Source: a bacterium (GTDB lineage: Bacteria; Zhuqueibacterota; Zhuqueibacteria; Residuimicrobiales; Krinioviventaceae). Taken from it: a stretch of DNA of 64,000 nucleotides. Shown here one piece after another: positions 1 through 8,548 of the stretch. A program made the position numbers and the translations under genes. Numbering within the stretch: position 1 is the first letter of the stretch; each line of letters starts with the position of its first letter. The notes beneath the pieces are model-generated. The model was not told the origin of the DNA. It was given only the letters and a program-made list of their open reading frames with translations, and searched no databases. The stretch covers positions 124,001-188,000 of the forward strand of contig JAKQIY010000041.1 of assembly GCA_029561455.1 (NCBI GenBank), given 5' to 3'.

Positions 1-1158
1 GAATTTACCCACCGCGAAAAGAGCTTTACCGATCCGAATGTGAGCAATGTGCGCACCGACCTGGCGGATCTGCGCATGCAGTTCACTCCCTGGAAACGGG
101 CGGTGAGCGGCACGGTGAATTACCAGATCTCCAATACCGCCGCCGCCAGAAAAGAACGGGTCTACATCAAAGTCGGTTCCGGCGAAGGCAATTACCGCTA
201 TGATAAAGAGCTGAACGAATATGTGAACGATCCGCTTGGCGATTATATTATGCGCATTGTTACCACCGATGATTTTCTGCCGGTGGTGGAATTGAAATCC
301 AGCGCCCGGCTGCGATTCGAGCCGGCGCGACTGTGGCAGCAGGCTTCCACCCAAAGCAATAAACTGCCGAAATGGAAAAAAACCGCGCGGGTGTTGTCGC
401 TGGAATCGTACTTTGCGGTGGAAGAAAAATCGCAGGACAAGGATGTGTGGGATATTTACCTACTGAAATTCTCCAAATACCAGCAGCCGGGTACAACGAT
501 TTTTGGTAACATGCAGCAGCGGCAGGACTTGTACCTGTTTGAGAACAACCGTTCATTTTCACTGCGTCTGCGCAATAAAACGCTCACCGAAAAAAACAAC
601 CAGTTCCTGGAAGGCGGCCAGGATCGCAAAGAGCGGGAAAACTCGCTGCGGTTGACGCTACGCATTTCGGATAAAGTAAGTACGCAAACCGAGGTCGGTG
701 CTACCCGCACCGAGCGTATTTTCGATTACCAGGGCCGGCAGAACCGCGATATTGTCGCCAACCAGGCAAAAACCGATCTGTCCTGGCGACCGTCATCGTC
801 CCTGGAACTGGCGCTGGAAGGCCGTTACTCTCTGGAAGAAGATCGCTATTATGAGGAGCCAACCCGGTTGACCGCCCTGGCGCTGACGCCGCGTGTTAAT
901 TACTCGCTGCAACAAAAAGGGCGGCTGCGCGCCGAACTGGAATGGAGCAACGTTAAATCCGAACCGGAAGGACGACTGATCCCTTATGAAATGGCCGGCG
1001 GTCGCAGTTTGGGCAATTCGCTGCGCTGGGATATTCGTTTTGATTACAAGGTATCGCAAACCATCCGCGCCACGTTTTCCTATAGCGGCCGCAACGAACC
1101 GGAGCGCGATCGCACCATTCACACCGGCCGCGCCGAAGTGACCGCGGCGTTTCGGTGA
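1..1158 (+). CDS. C-terminal part of a large outer-membrane or surface beta-rich protein (5' truncated)
   Basis: The reading frame is open from base 1, so the gene begins before the window; the first internal GTG (base 40) is not a convincing start. About 385 residues are visible, rich in alternating polar/aromatic beta-strand patterns (for example 'LRLRNKTLTEKNN', 'LSLESYFAVEEKS') and ending in a short strand '-VTAAFR', as expected for a beta-barrel or long beta-sheet surface protein. A segment 'VGSGEGNYRYDKELNEY' followed by 'DPLGDYIMRI' resembles a conserved block that I associate with very large uncharacterised secreted proteins of FCB-type genomes; this is from memory and family-level only. 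No catalytic motif is seen. Role unknown; outer-membrane or extracellular location is inferred. Confidence 0.6.
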   Translation, partial: EFTHREKSFTDPNVSNVRTDLADLRMQFTPWKRAVSGTVNYQISNTAAARKERVYIKVGSGEGNYRYDKELNEYVNDPLGDYIMRIVTTDDFLPVVELKSSARLRFEPARLWQQASTQSNKLPKWKKTARVLSLESYFAVEEKSQDKDVWDIYLLKFSKYQQPGTTIFGNMQQRQDLYLFENNRSFSLRLRNKTLTEKNNQFLEGGQDRKERENSLRLTLRISDKVSTQTEVGATRTERIFDYQGRQNRDIVANQAKTDLSWRPSSSLELALEGRYSLEEDRYYEEPTRLTALALTPRVNYSLQQKGRLRAELEWSNVKSEPEGRLIPYEMAGGRSLGNSLRWDIRFDYKVSQTIRATFSYSGRNEPERDRTIHTGRAEVTAAFR

Positions 1159-1613
1159 GATAAATGATGAATTGTAAAGGAGTAAGATAAGCAATAAAAT
1201 TTGTAGGATGGGTGGTGTCCCATCATTATTTTCAAATCAATTTCAATTTGCAATATATTATTATTTATAAAGTTATCTTTGTAGTGGGACCCAGCCCATC
1301 GCTCTTTAAAAAAATGTAATCCCTTTACGTTCAGAGTTCTTTTTAACGCAGAGGCGCAGAGATCGCGGAGAAAAGAATAATATGTTATAAAATTTACATT
1401 ACAAACAAATGATGATATTATCGAGATCAACTTTTTGAGAAAACTACCGGTTATTACACAATGAAGAAAATATTATTTATGTATTCAATAATAAAATGTT
1501 TTATCTTTGCGTTCTCTGCGTCTCTGCGTTTTTCTTTTTTAATGCCGGGACTAGAAAGATGCAGAGAACAAATAAATGAGTAGAAATAATTTCTGCTAGA
1601 GTAATGACAAAAA
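1159..1613. other. Intergenic region with degenerate repeats
   Basis: No credible gene in 455 bp. It holds two copies of a CTCTGCG-type low-complexity repeat in opposite orientations (1345-1375 reads as GCAGAGGCGCAGAG; 1505-1534 contains TTCTCTGCGTCTCTGCG). A loose inverted pair lies at about 1205-1222 (GGATGGGTGGTGTCCCATC) and 1281-1300 (GTGGGACCCAGCCCATC). The third CTCTGCG copy lies inside the next gene. The rest is AT-rich. Confidence 0.6.
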
Positions 1614-3434
1614 ATGTTAACAAAAATACTTAAAAATATGAGATTAGCCCCTCTGCGTCCTCAGCGTCTCTGCGTTTTAATCCTTTTTTTAATCGCCGAG
1701 TGTGCTTTGGCCGCGCCGCAGACCAAACCGCCGACGCGCATCGACAGGATCGATTTCAACGGCGTACATCGCGTGCCGGTTAAACAGGCGCGCGAATGGT
1801 TCGGCGTTGCCGAGAAAGCGGCGTTCAACCAGGGCGAGCTGCAAAAAGCCGCCATGAACCTGCTGAAAGGTTACGCCGCCGCCGGGCTGCCTTATACCCG
1901 CATCGACTCGCTGACTTTTGCCATAACCCCGGATAGCCTTGCGGCTACTGTTCATGTGTATATCCACGAGGGCGGCGAGATCGTTACCGGCAAGATCGAA
2001 CTCTCCGGCCTGGACAGCGCCAAAGCGCAGGAACTGAGCAGTCGCTTTGATACCCGTCCCGGCAAAAAGTTCGAGGCCGCCAAACTGGAAACCGACCTGG
2101 ACGACGCCCTGACGCAGTTGGAAAAACAGGGCTACCCGTTCGGCAAGTTCTCTCTGGCTGCCGTTAAGCTGGATACTACAGACGATAAACACGCCGCCCT
2201 TGGCATGACCTGGAACACCGTTACCGGGCCGCAGCTTATCATTCAGGAAATTCGTTTTAGCGGTAACGAGGTTACTCAGGACAAAGTGCTGCTGCGCGAG
2301 CTGCGTATGAAGACCGGCGCGCTGTACAATTATAACAAAGTGGCGCAAATCCGCCCGCGACTGCTGAAACTGGGCTTTTTCGACGAGGTGTACGAACCGG
2401 AGGTGTTCCTGGCGAGCAAGAACGAGGGCGGGCTTATAATCCGCGTTAATGAGGGCAACGCCAGCAAGTTCGACGGCGTGCTGGGCTACAATCCCGCCAC
2501 GGAAAAAGAAAAGGGCTATGTTACCGGGTTGATCGACATTTCCCTGGGCAACCTGCTCGGCACCGGCCGCTCGCTGCTGGTACACTGGCAAAAACGCGAC
2601 CGCCAGTCCCAGGACCTGAAATTCTATTACAAGGAGCCGTGGGTGGCGGGCATTCCGCTCACCGTCGGCGGCGGATTCGAGCAGCTCATCCAGGATACCA
2701 CTTACATCCAGCGCGACCTGGCGATGGATTTTTCGCTGCCGTTGTACGAAAATTTCACCGCCATCGCCGGTATTGCCCGCAACGAAACCAGTCCCGACTC
2801 GCTGGGCACTTACCTGCTGGGTATACCGAAAAGCCGCACCCTCAACGCCTCGTTCGGTATTGTGTACGACACTCGCGACGACAACATCAATCCCCGCAGC
2901 GGCGCCTATTACCAGACCGGCATCCAGTCCGGCCGCAAGACCAACCTCGGCCCGGACGACCTCATCGCCGACCTGGAGCTGCGTAAAAAAGTGGATAACA
3001 AACGCTTGTCCCTCGATATAGAATTTTACACGCCGCTGTTCAAGCGGCAGGTGCTGGCGGTGTCCTTGCATGGGCGACAAATTCGCAGCAACGAAAAGTA
3101 TATCCCGGTATCGGACCTGTACCGGCTGGGCGGAGCGCGCACCCTGCGCGGCTACCGCGAGGATCAGTTCCGCGGCAGCAGTCTTGGCTGGACCAACATG
3201 GAATACCGTTATATACTGGGACGGCGCTCGCGGGTGTTTGTGTTTGCGGATACGGGGTATTACTATAGCGTCACCCAGTCCGGCACGCAGGAAGATTACA
3301 AGATCGGCTACGGATTCGGTTTCCGCCTCGAAACGGGACTCGGCATTATGGGCATCGACTACGGTCTCGGCCGCGGCGAAGGCGACGGCCTGTTCAGCGG
3401 CAAAATACATGTGGGGATTGTGAATGAATTCTAG
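1614..3434 (+). CDS. BamA/TamA-family outer membrane assembly protein (POTRA + D15 barrel)
   Basis: A 606-residue protein of the Omp85 superfamily. The N-terminus is a signal peptide ending near 'ECALA'. The following 250 residues contain POTRA-like repeats, best seen at 'IIQEIRFSGNEVTQDKVLLR' (about 207-226) followed by 'RPRLLKLGFFDEVYEP'. The C-terminal half is a D15/bacterial surface antigen barrel: 'DTRDDNINPRSGAYY', 'LYRLGGARTLRGYREDQF', 'TNMEYRY', and a last strand ending in Phe ('HVGIVNEF'), the usual BAM recognition signature. With only two or three POTRA units it is shorter than typical BamA and fits a TamA-like or accessory Omp85 role better. ATG at 1638 is an alternative start. The signal peptide is encoded partly by a CTCTGCG-type genomic repeat. 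Confidence 0.85.
   Translation: MLTKILKNMRLAPLRPQRLCVLILFLIAECALAAPQTKPPTRIDRIDFNGVHRVPVKQAREWFGVAEKAAFNQGELQKAAMNLLKGYAAAGLPYTRIDSLTFAITPDSLAATVHVYIHEGGEIVTGKIELSGLDSAKAQELSSRFDTRPGKKFEAAKLETDLDDALTQLEKQGYPFGKFSLAAVKLDTTDDKHAALGMTWNTVTGPQLIIQEIRFSGNEVTQDKVLLRELRMKTGALYNYNKVAQIRPRLLKLGFFDEVYEPEVFLASKNEGGLIIRVNEGNASKFDGVLGYNPATEKEKGYVTGLIDISLGNLLGTGRSLLVHWQKRDRQSQDLKFYYKEPWVAGIPLTVGGGFEQLIQDTTYIQRDLAMDFSLPLYENFTAIAGIARNETSPDSLGTYLLGIPKSRTLNASFGIVYDTRDDNINPRSGAYYQTGIQSGRKTNLGPDDLIADLELRKKVDNKRLSLDIEFYTPLFKRQVLAVSLHGRQIRSNEKYIPVSDLYRLGGARTLRGYREDQFRGSSLGWTNMEYRYILGRRSRVFVFADTGYYYSVTQSGTQEDYKIGYGFGFRLETGLGIMGIDYGLGRGEGDGLFSGKIHVGIVNEF
1651..1680 (+). repeat. CTCTGCG-type repeat inside the signal-peptide coding sequence
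   Basis: The stretch CTCTGCGTCCTCAGCGTCTC followed by TGCGTTTTAA matches the repeat at 1505-1534 and, inverted, that at 1345-1375. Here it is translated as the n-region and start of the hydrophobic core (PLRPQRLCVL) of the Omp85-family signal peptide. It looks like a dispersed intergenic repeat that has run into, or founded, the 5' end of the gene. Confidence 0.6.
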
Positions 3435-3474
3435 GGGGGTTAATATGTCAATATATTCATTGGTTCCGTTTTTC

Positions 3475-3672
3475 GTAGGGGCGATGCATTCGTTCCAGAT
3501 ATTCTAAAAATTACAAAAATTCTATTCCAGAATGCATCGCCCATTCATAAAATTTCATTTATCCGTCAAAGGCATTGCATTTTTTCAGATTAAATCTCTA
3601 TATGGGCGAAGCATTCATTGCAGGATTTGTGCATATTTTTTCATTTTGTTTGTAAGAATGCTTCGCCCCTAC
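3475..3672. repeat. Composite REP-like unit, copy 1 (two hairpins)
   Basis: Two imperfect hairpins in tandem. Hairpin A spans 3475-3542: GTAGGGGCGATGCATTC pairs with GAATGCATCGCCC. Hairpin B spans 3604-3672: GGGCGAAGCATTC pairs with GAATGCTTCGCCCCTAC. The two share a core that differs by GATGC versus GAAGC. The linker contains GCATTTTTTCAGA and a 'CTATATGGGCG' junction that recurs in copy 2. It lies 25 bp past the 3' end of the RAYT gene, typical of REP substrates of these enzymes. Confidence 0.85.
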
Positions 3673-3697
3673 GATTGATATTTAATGATATTTCCTT

Positions 3698-4309
3698 TTA
3701 TAGATTTTCTTCATCTGTCCCCCATCCTAACGGATTATTTACAATGTACTCGCGTATATGGTTTAAATCATTGTCATCGCGGATAATATGTTCCCAATAA
3801 TTTCGCTGCCACAATTTTCGTCCCGGTGTATTGCGAATATGATTTATTTTTCTGGAGGTCACTGATGTAAAATTCTGTATTATTGCCGCCAATGAACCCG
3901 GTTGAGCGCCATGTGGTTGTTGATATTGTATGGACGATGTATTCGTTACGGATATCGATTGTATGGATGAAGCATTCAGTGCAGGTTTTATACAAATATT
4001 CGCAATCTGTGTGTCAGAATGCTTCGCCCCTCCCTCATTTTCTGTAATTATTATTATTCCGTGTATATGATTAGGCATAATTTGAAAAACATCCAATTCC
4101 ACGTATTTAAAATGGCTTGGTATTTTTTGCCAGTGAGAATCAATAATTTTTCCAAATCCGTTCAAAACCATTTTACCATCATCAATATCGCCAAACAGAC
4201 ATTCACGGTTTTGTGTGACCAGGGTAATAAAATAACCGCCGGGTTGGGTATAATCGTATCCCTGCAATCGAATTGAATGACGATGATGTTGTTCAGGATT
4301 GTATTTCAT
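3698..4309 (-). CDS. REP-associated tyrosine transposase (RAYT, Y1 HUH family)
   Basis: A 203-residue Y1_Tnp-domain protein of the RAYT/TnpA-REP branch of the IS200/IS605 superfamily, a single-strand nicking enzyme that acts on REP hairpins. The N-terminus 'YDYTQPGGYFITLVTQNRECLFG' is typical. The HUH metal motif is 'MPNHIHG' (His81, His83) and the nucleophile is Tyr171 in 'RNYWEHIIRDDND'. Between 'ITENE' (about 92) and 'QPGSLAAII' (about 137) it carries an extra segment of about 40 residues (including 'NASSIQ' and 'NTSSIQ') that is a translated copy of the surrounding REP repeat. There are no IS ends. It sits between two composite REP units, which fits a domesticated single-copy RAYT. All motifs are intact, so it is probably active. 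Confidence 0.9.
   Translation of the reverse strand: MKYNPEQHHRHSIRLQGYDYTQPGGYFITLVTQNRECLFGDIDDGKMVLNGFGKIIDSHWQKIPSHFKYVELDVFQIMPNHIHGIIIITENEGGAKHSDTQIANICIKPALNASSIQSISVTNTSSIQYQQPHGAQPGSLAAIIQNFTSVTSRKINHIRNTPGRKLWQRNYWEHIIRDDNDLNHIREYIVNNPLGWGTDEENL
3920..4033 (-). repeat. REP-like repeat embedded in frame within the RAYT gene
   Basis: On the minus strand, GGAGGGGCGAAGCATTCTGA begins a copy of hairpin B, followed by CCTGCACTGAATGCTTC and then ATCCATACA; copy 1 read on the minus strand has CCTGCAATGAATGCTTCGCC. A degenerate hairpin-A arm (GAATACATCGTCC) follows. The copy has no stop codon in the gene frame and accounts for the extra protein segment at about residues 93-130. Confidence 0.8.
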
Positions 4310-4352
4310 TTCATTGATTTATATGATGTTAATATAAAATTTTTTCGTTTTC

Positions 4353-4552
4353 GTAGGGGCGATGCATTCGTTCCTGGTGATTTAAAAATTACATTTATAT
4401 CTTTGCCAGAATGCATCGCCCTTTCATGATATTTTTTCTTTTCCATCAACGATGTTGCATTTTTTCAGGTTCTATCTCTATATGGGCGAAGCATTCTTAC
4501 ACACAAGTCTCTACGCTATGTAAAAAAATCGCAATGAATGCTTCGCCCCTAC
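4353..4552. repeat. Composite REP-like unit, copy 2 (two hairpins)
   Basis: Direct repeat of the unit at 3475-3672, on the other side of the RAYT gene and in the same orientation. Hairpin A spans 4353-4421 and hairpin B spans 4484-4552. Arms and the 'CTATATGGGCGAAGCATTC' junction are conserved, while hairpin loops differ freely, which indicates selection or copying of the arms and not of the loops. Confidence 0.85.
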
Positions 4553-4664
4553 GGTTGAATGATAATATGGGTATGCGTTCAAACGTGACCAATGTAAAAA
4601 AGAATGTCCCGCCGGGAATGAATAAACGACGATATTCGGGCATGTTTGACCCCTCTTTTTTAAT

Positions 4665-4700
4665 AAAATGGTGGGATAGAATCCCACCCTACTTGTTTTC
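4665..4700. repeat. Small dispersed hairpin repeat, copy 1
   Basis: AAAATGGTGGGATAGAATCC followed by CACCCTACTTGTTTTC: a 7-bp perfect stem (GTGGGAT / ATCCCAC) around AGA. A near-identical sequence is at 28466-28501. It is located between the RAYT repeat cluster and the end of the CBM6-type gene. Confidence 0.6.
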
Positions 4701-4752
4701 CGGCATATTAATACTTCCGGTGGGTCATGACCTACCTTGCCGGGGAAAATGC

Positions 4753-5439
4753 TTACTCTAGCCGCGTAAACTCAAAATGCTCAAAATTCATGAGCCCTTG
4801 GGTTAAAATCGATAAAGTGATAACCTGAATACCCTTTTTCAGTTCAATATGCGCCAGATCACCCAGGTAATTCCAGTGATGCCACTGCCGCCATTGCACG
4901 GTGTCAGCAGGATTATAGGTTTGCGGTAATTCAATCGGGCCGGTTCCGGGTTTATCGTTGACCTGAAAAGAAATTTGTCCGCCGAAACGTGAAGTGTACA
5001 GCAAACCGATTTTATACTTGCCGGACCTGGTTACATTAACAGTATATTTCACCCATTCGCCGGCCGAGGTCCAGCCGACATAATGTTGGTCTTTACCCGG
5101 ATTGACCAGGTTGAACGGACTATTATCGGTTTGCTCGACGGTAAATTTTGTATACGAAATATCAACACTTTCTTCTTTTCTGAATTCATGCAGGTACGAG
5201 CCGTCCGCAGGGTTTAATACTCCGCTGCCGGAATTAATAAAATCGTCATCATGGTAGGCAATACCCTCGCCACCGAAATCATAATATTCACACTGGATGA
5301 TACCGGGTATGGTTTGCGGGCCGCCGGTATAAACTGCATCGGCAAACGGCTTGCCGATATATTCTTCCGGCTTGTTGCAATTGGTTTGATATAAAATAGC
5401 GCTTAGCGTCAGTACAATAAAACAGGTTTTTCCTCGCAT
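4753..5439 (-). CDS. Secreted carbohydrate-binding (CBM6-like) protein
   Basis: A 228-residue protein starting at the ATG at 5439. That ATG has a good ribosome site (TGGAGA, 6 nt upstream) and is followed by a signal sequence ending at 'YQTNC', so it may be a lipoprotein although the lipobox is weak. The frame also extends upstream to 5505, but that extension has no start signal. The mature part carries family-6-type jelly-roll hallmarks: 'IPGIIQCEYYDFGGEGIAYHD' near the N-terminus, 'VGWTSAGEWVKYTVNVTRSGKYKI' in the middle and 'GIQVITLSI' near the end. These domains bind sugars and are usually attached to glycoside hydrolases; here the domain stands alone. Substrate unknown. Confidence 0.75.
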   Translation of the reverse strand: MRGKTCFIVLTLSAILYQTNCNKPEEYIGKPFADAVYTGGPQTIPGIIQCEYYDFGGEGIAYHDDDFINSGSGVLNPADGSYLHEFRKEESVDISYTKFTVEQTDNSPFNLVNPGKDQHYVGWTSAGEWVKYTVNVTRSGKYKIGLLYTSRFGGQISFQVNDKPGTGPIELPQTYNPADTVQWRQWHHWNYLGDLAHIELKKGIQVITLSILTQGLMNFEHFEFTRLE

Positions 5440-5645
5440 CGATATCTCCAGGTAAATAATTGACGATGATATATTTAATAACAGTAAAAAAAAAATCAAA
5501 CACAAGCAAGAAAAAAATGACCATCCGAACAGGAAAATAATTTTCTACGAACAAGTGTGGACTTTCAGGGTGCGCCCGGATTATTTATTGATATTGTGCC
5601 GATATTTTTGTATACTAGGTGAATAAATTCTAGTTTCAGGTGTAG

Positions 5646-6194
5646 ATGAATATAAAAAAGCTCACATACGATGAAATCGTTGCTTCGCGGCCGGCGCCGG
5701 AAGCGAGCCTGGCAAAACCGCGCAACCCGATCGTCGCCATTGCCGATGACATTCGCAGTTTGCACAATATCGGCGCGATATTTCGTACTTCGGACGGGGC
5801 GCATATCGAATACTTGTTTTTATGCGGAATTTCCGGCACCCCGCCACGCAGTGAAATCCGCAAGGCCAGCCTCGGCGCTGAAGATTCCGTCCCCTGGAGC
5901 TATATTAAAGACGCCGCCCCGCTGATCACCGATCTGAAAGCGCGCGGTTACCAGATCGTTGCCCTGGAGCATACCGACAACAGCGCCGATTATCGCCAGG
6001 CCGATTACCGGTTCCCGATATGCCTGATCGTCGGTAACGAGTATAATGGTATTCAGGATCGCCTGGTGGCTAGTGCGGATATGGCGGTGGAAATACCCAT
6101 GCTGGGCATTAAACAATCGTTAAATGTGTCGGTCGCGTATGGTATAGCGGTATATGAAATACTAGCCCGCTGGCGCGAACGAATAATAAAATAA
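5646..6194 (+). CDS. SpoU/TrmH-family RNA 2'-O-ribose methyltransferase
   Basis: A 182-residue SPOUT-fold protein. The three SpoU motifs are visible: 'IRSLHNIGAIFRTSDG' (motif 1, with the N and catalytic R), 'CLIVGNEYNGI' (motif 2) and 'IPMLGIKQSLNVSVAYGIAVYE' (motif 3, the SAM-binding knot). It would transfer a methyl group from SAM to a ribose 2'-OH of tRNA or rRNA in the cytoplasm. It lacks the N-terminal RNA-binding extension of RlmB-type enzymes, so the target cannot be assigned. Confidence 0.85.
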   Translation: MNIKKLTYDEIVASRPAPEASLAKPRNPIVAIADDIRSLHNIGAIFRTSDGAHIEYLFLCGISGTPPRSEIRKASLGAEDSVPWSYIKDAAPLITDLKARGYQIVALEHTDNSADYRQADYRFPICLIVGNEYNGIQDRLVASADMAVEIPMLGIKQSLNVSVAYGIAVYEILARWRERIIK

Positions 6195-6242
6195 CCGCAA
6201 CCCGACAGGTTTTGCAGAGTATAATAATAAAAAGGATATAGA

Positions 6243-6437
6243 ATGAATTGGTTCAAAGACGGCTTTAAACGCCGCGGCATTATTTATATTGTTATTGGAA
6301 TTTTGGGTCTCGCCTACGAATTGTTCTTTAGCAAGGTTATTCGTCCGGTGGTGCTGGTATTATGGTCCGGCATCATTGGTATTGGCGTTATTGTGATGCT
6401 GTATTTAAAGGATAAAAATACTGGCGCTGAAAAATAA
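6243..6437 (+). CDS. Small membrane protein, unknown function
   Basis: A 64-residue protein with two predicted transmembrane helices (about 13-30 'GIIYIVIGILGLAYELFF' and 35-55 'PVVLVLWSGIIGIGVIVMLY'), a basic N-terminus and a charged C-terminus. A ribosome site (AAAAGGATATAG) precedes the ATG. Its 3' end nearly touches the next gene, which may be translationally coupled. No family recognised. Confidence 0.6.
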   Translation: MNWFKDGFKRRGIIYIVIGILGLAYELFFSKVIRPVVLVLWSGIIGIGVIVMLYLKDKNTGAEK

Positions 6438-6456
6438 CAACCGGACAGGAGCCTGG

Positions 6457-8424
6457 TTGTTCCTGTTGCTCTTTCCCGCCTGGCTGGCCGCTCAGGACAA
6501 ACTGGATTTTGACCCGGCGGCTACGCCGCGACATATTAATTATCAAAAAATTGCTGCCTCTGCTGAAAATCCCATCGACGTTTTGCATTACGATGTTGCG
6601 GTGAGCATTCACCCGGAGACAAAAAGCATTCAGGGTGACGCCCGGCTGCAAATCCGCCCGACTGCCGAAACGCTTTCTCAATTCACCCTGGATCTGTTCC
6701 AAATGACGGTGGACTCGGTATTCATCAATAATTCCATCACCCCTTTTAAATACAACCAGGAAATCCTGGAAATCAACGCCGGCGCCCTGGCCGATACGTT
6801 TACAGTCCGCCTGGTTTATCATGGCAAGCCGACCAATGACGGTACCGGCGGGTTTTTCTTTACCGAAAAGATGATCTACACCCTGGGCGAGGGCCTGCGC
6901 ACCTACCCGCCTTCCAAGCTGCGTTACTGGATCCCTTCGCACGATACCCCGGATGATAAAGCCCGCCTGGATTTACGCATAACCGCGCCGGAAGCCCTGC
7001 AAGCCTACAGCAACGGCCGCCTGATTGGCAAAGAAGTACAATCCGCCCGGCGGACAATAACCTGGCATTGGCGCGAGGACCACCTGATCGCCCCCTACCT
7101 GGTGGCAATTGCCGTGAGCGATTATGAGGTGTTGAGCGACACATACATATCCATCACCGGCGATACGATCCCGCTGTTCTTTTACGTTACTCCGGAAAAA
7201 CTTGAAAAGGCCCGCGAGGATTGGAAAGATTTAAAAGAGATGCTGGCTTTTTTTGAAAACGCCTTTGCTCCATACCCGTTTGACCGTTACAGCATGGCGG
7301 AAGTGATCACCAGCGGGGCGATGGAGCATCAAACCATGACCTCCTATGGCTCGGCGCTGATCACCGGCGACCATACCTGGGATTATGTGATAGCCCATGA
7401 ACTGGCGCATCACTGGTGGGGCAACCTGGTCACCCTGGCGGACTGGCGCGATATTTGGTTGAATGAAGGTTTTGCCACCTATTGCGAAGCGCTGTATTTT
7501 GAGCATAAATATGGCCGTGATTATATGCAGGAATACATGGCGGCTCTGGCCTCTGAATATTTTGATGAAGCCGGTCAGTATGGCAATTTTCCTATATACG
7601 ATCCCGATTACCTGTGGGGCGCAACAGTATACCAGAAAGGCGGCTGGGTGTTGCACATGTTGCGCCGCGCGGTCGGCGATGTGGCATTTTGGCAGACACT
7701 GCAACTCTATGCCCGGCGCTATGCCTTTGGCAATGCCACTATTGCCGATTTCCAGACGCTGGCCGAACAGGTTTCCGGACAAGACCTGGATTGGTTCTTT
7801 GCGCAATGGCTCTATAACGCCGGGTTCCCGGAATTGTATATCGGTTGGGATATGTCGCTCATCCACAACAATGAATACCGGGTTGTTGTCGACATTCACC
7901 AAAAACAAAGAACCGGGCAGTATTTTCAATTTCCGCTCGACATTGGCTTGCTCACCGAGCAGGGCGATACTTTGACACAAACCCTGTGGGTTTCGGATAT
8001 AAAACAGACTTTTTCTTTAACGATAACAGGAAAACCGCAACAACTAGTGATCGATCCGGATAACTGGCTGCTGAAAAAAGTGATTATCACTGCCCGGCCA
8101 TTGCCGCCCGGGTTTGATGAGAACCGCTTTGGCCTGTCGCAAAATTATCCCAATCCGTTCCGACCGGGCCGGGCTGTTCCCGAAACCCTTGTCGATGTAC
8201 AAATTCCAAAAACCAAAGCGCCGCACCCGGTTTCCCTGATCATATACAACACCCTCGGGCAGCAGGTGAAAACCCTGGCGGACAAGAAGATGCTGGGTGG
8301 ATTATACACTCTCTCCTGGGATGGAACCGATAACCGGGGCGTCCGGGTTCCATCAGGGATTTACATTATCGCATTATCATCAAATGATACCCTCCTCTGT
8401 AAAAAATTGACTTTATTAGAATAA
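6457..8424 (+). CDS. Secreted M1-family metallopeptidase with FlgD-like C-terminal module
   Basis: A 655-residue zinc aminopeptidase-N-type protein. The M1 motifs are 'GAMEHQTMTSYG' (exopeptidase motif) and HELAH at 314-318 with the third zinc ligand Glu337 in 'LNEGF'. The last 110 residues are a FlgD/T9SS-type Ig module: 'LSQNYPNPFRPG', 'SLIIYNTLGQQVKTL', 'SWDGTDNRGVRVPSGIY'. It probably digests peptides outside the cell. The start is uncertain. TTG at 6457 has a good ribosome site (AGGAG) but yields a signal peptide without positive charges. The open frame extends back to CTG/ATA codons at 6418-6427 and would add 'ALKNNNRTGAW', completing a normal signal peptide and overlapping the preceding small gene. 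Confidence 0.85.
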   Translation: MFLLLFPAWLAAQDKLDFDPAATPRHINYQKIAASAENPIDVLHYDVAVSIHPETKSIQGDARLQIRPTAETLSQFTLDLFQMTVDSVFINNSITPFKYNQEILEINAGALADTFTVRLVYHGKPTNDGTGGFFFTEKMIYTLGEGLRTYPPSKLRYWIPSHDTPDDKARLDLRITAPEALQAYSNGRLIGKEVQSARRTITWHWREDHLIAPYLVAIAVSDYEVLSDTYISITGDTIPLFFYVTPEKLEKAREDWKDLKEMLAFFENAFAPYPFDRYSMAEVITSGAMEHQTMTSYGSALITGDHTWDYVIAHELAHHWWGNLVTLADWRDIWLNEGFATYCEALYFEHKYGRDYMQEYMAALASEYFDEAGQYGNFPIYDPDYLWGATVYQKGGWVLHMLRRAVGDVAFWQTLQLYARRYAFGNATIADFQTLAEQVSGQDLDWFFAQWLYNAGFPELYIGWDMSLIHNNEYRVVVDIHQKQRTGQYFQFPLDIGLLTEQGDTLTQTLWVSDIKQTFSLTITGKPQQLVIDPDNWLLKKVIITARPLPPGFDENRFGLSQNYPNPFRPGRAVPETLVDVQIPKTKAPHPVSLIIYNTLGQQVKTLADKKMLGGLYTLSWDGTDNRGVRVPSGIYIIALSSNDTLLCKKLTLLE

Positions 8425-8548
8425 TAAAAAGTATTATATTGTTTTTTATGTGTAATTTGTGAATTATGTAAACACCCGCCAGTTTGTTTATGGTTATTCT
8501 TTGGGAAGCTGGAACAGAAGAAAAAAATTATAGAATCGGGAGCATGAA

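Noticed and set aside
1689-3410. Long minus-strand open frame (573 codons) opposite the BamA/TamA-like gene
   Set aside because: No recognisable domain, no start signal, and the plus strand encodes clear POTRA and D15 motifs; it is a codon-bias shadow.
3698-4309. Complete IS200/IS605 element
   Set aside because: No separate left/right ends or tnpB; the enzyme has RAYT signatures and REP-type hairpin flanks.
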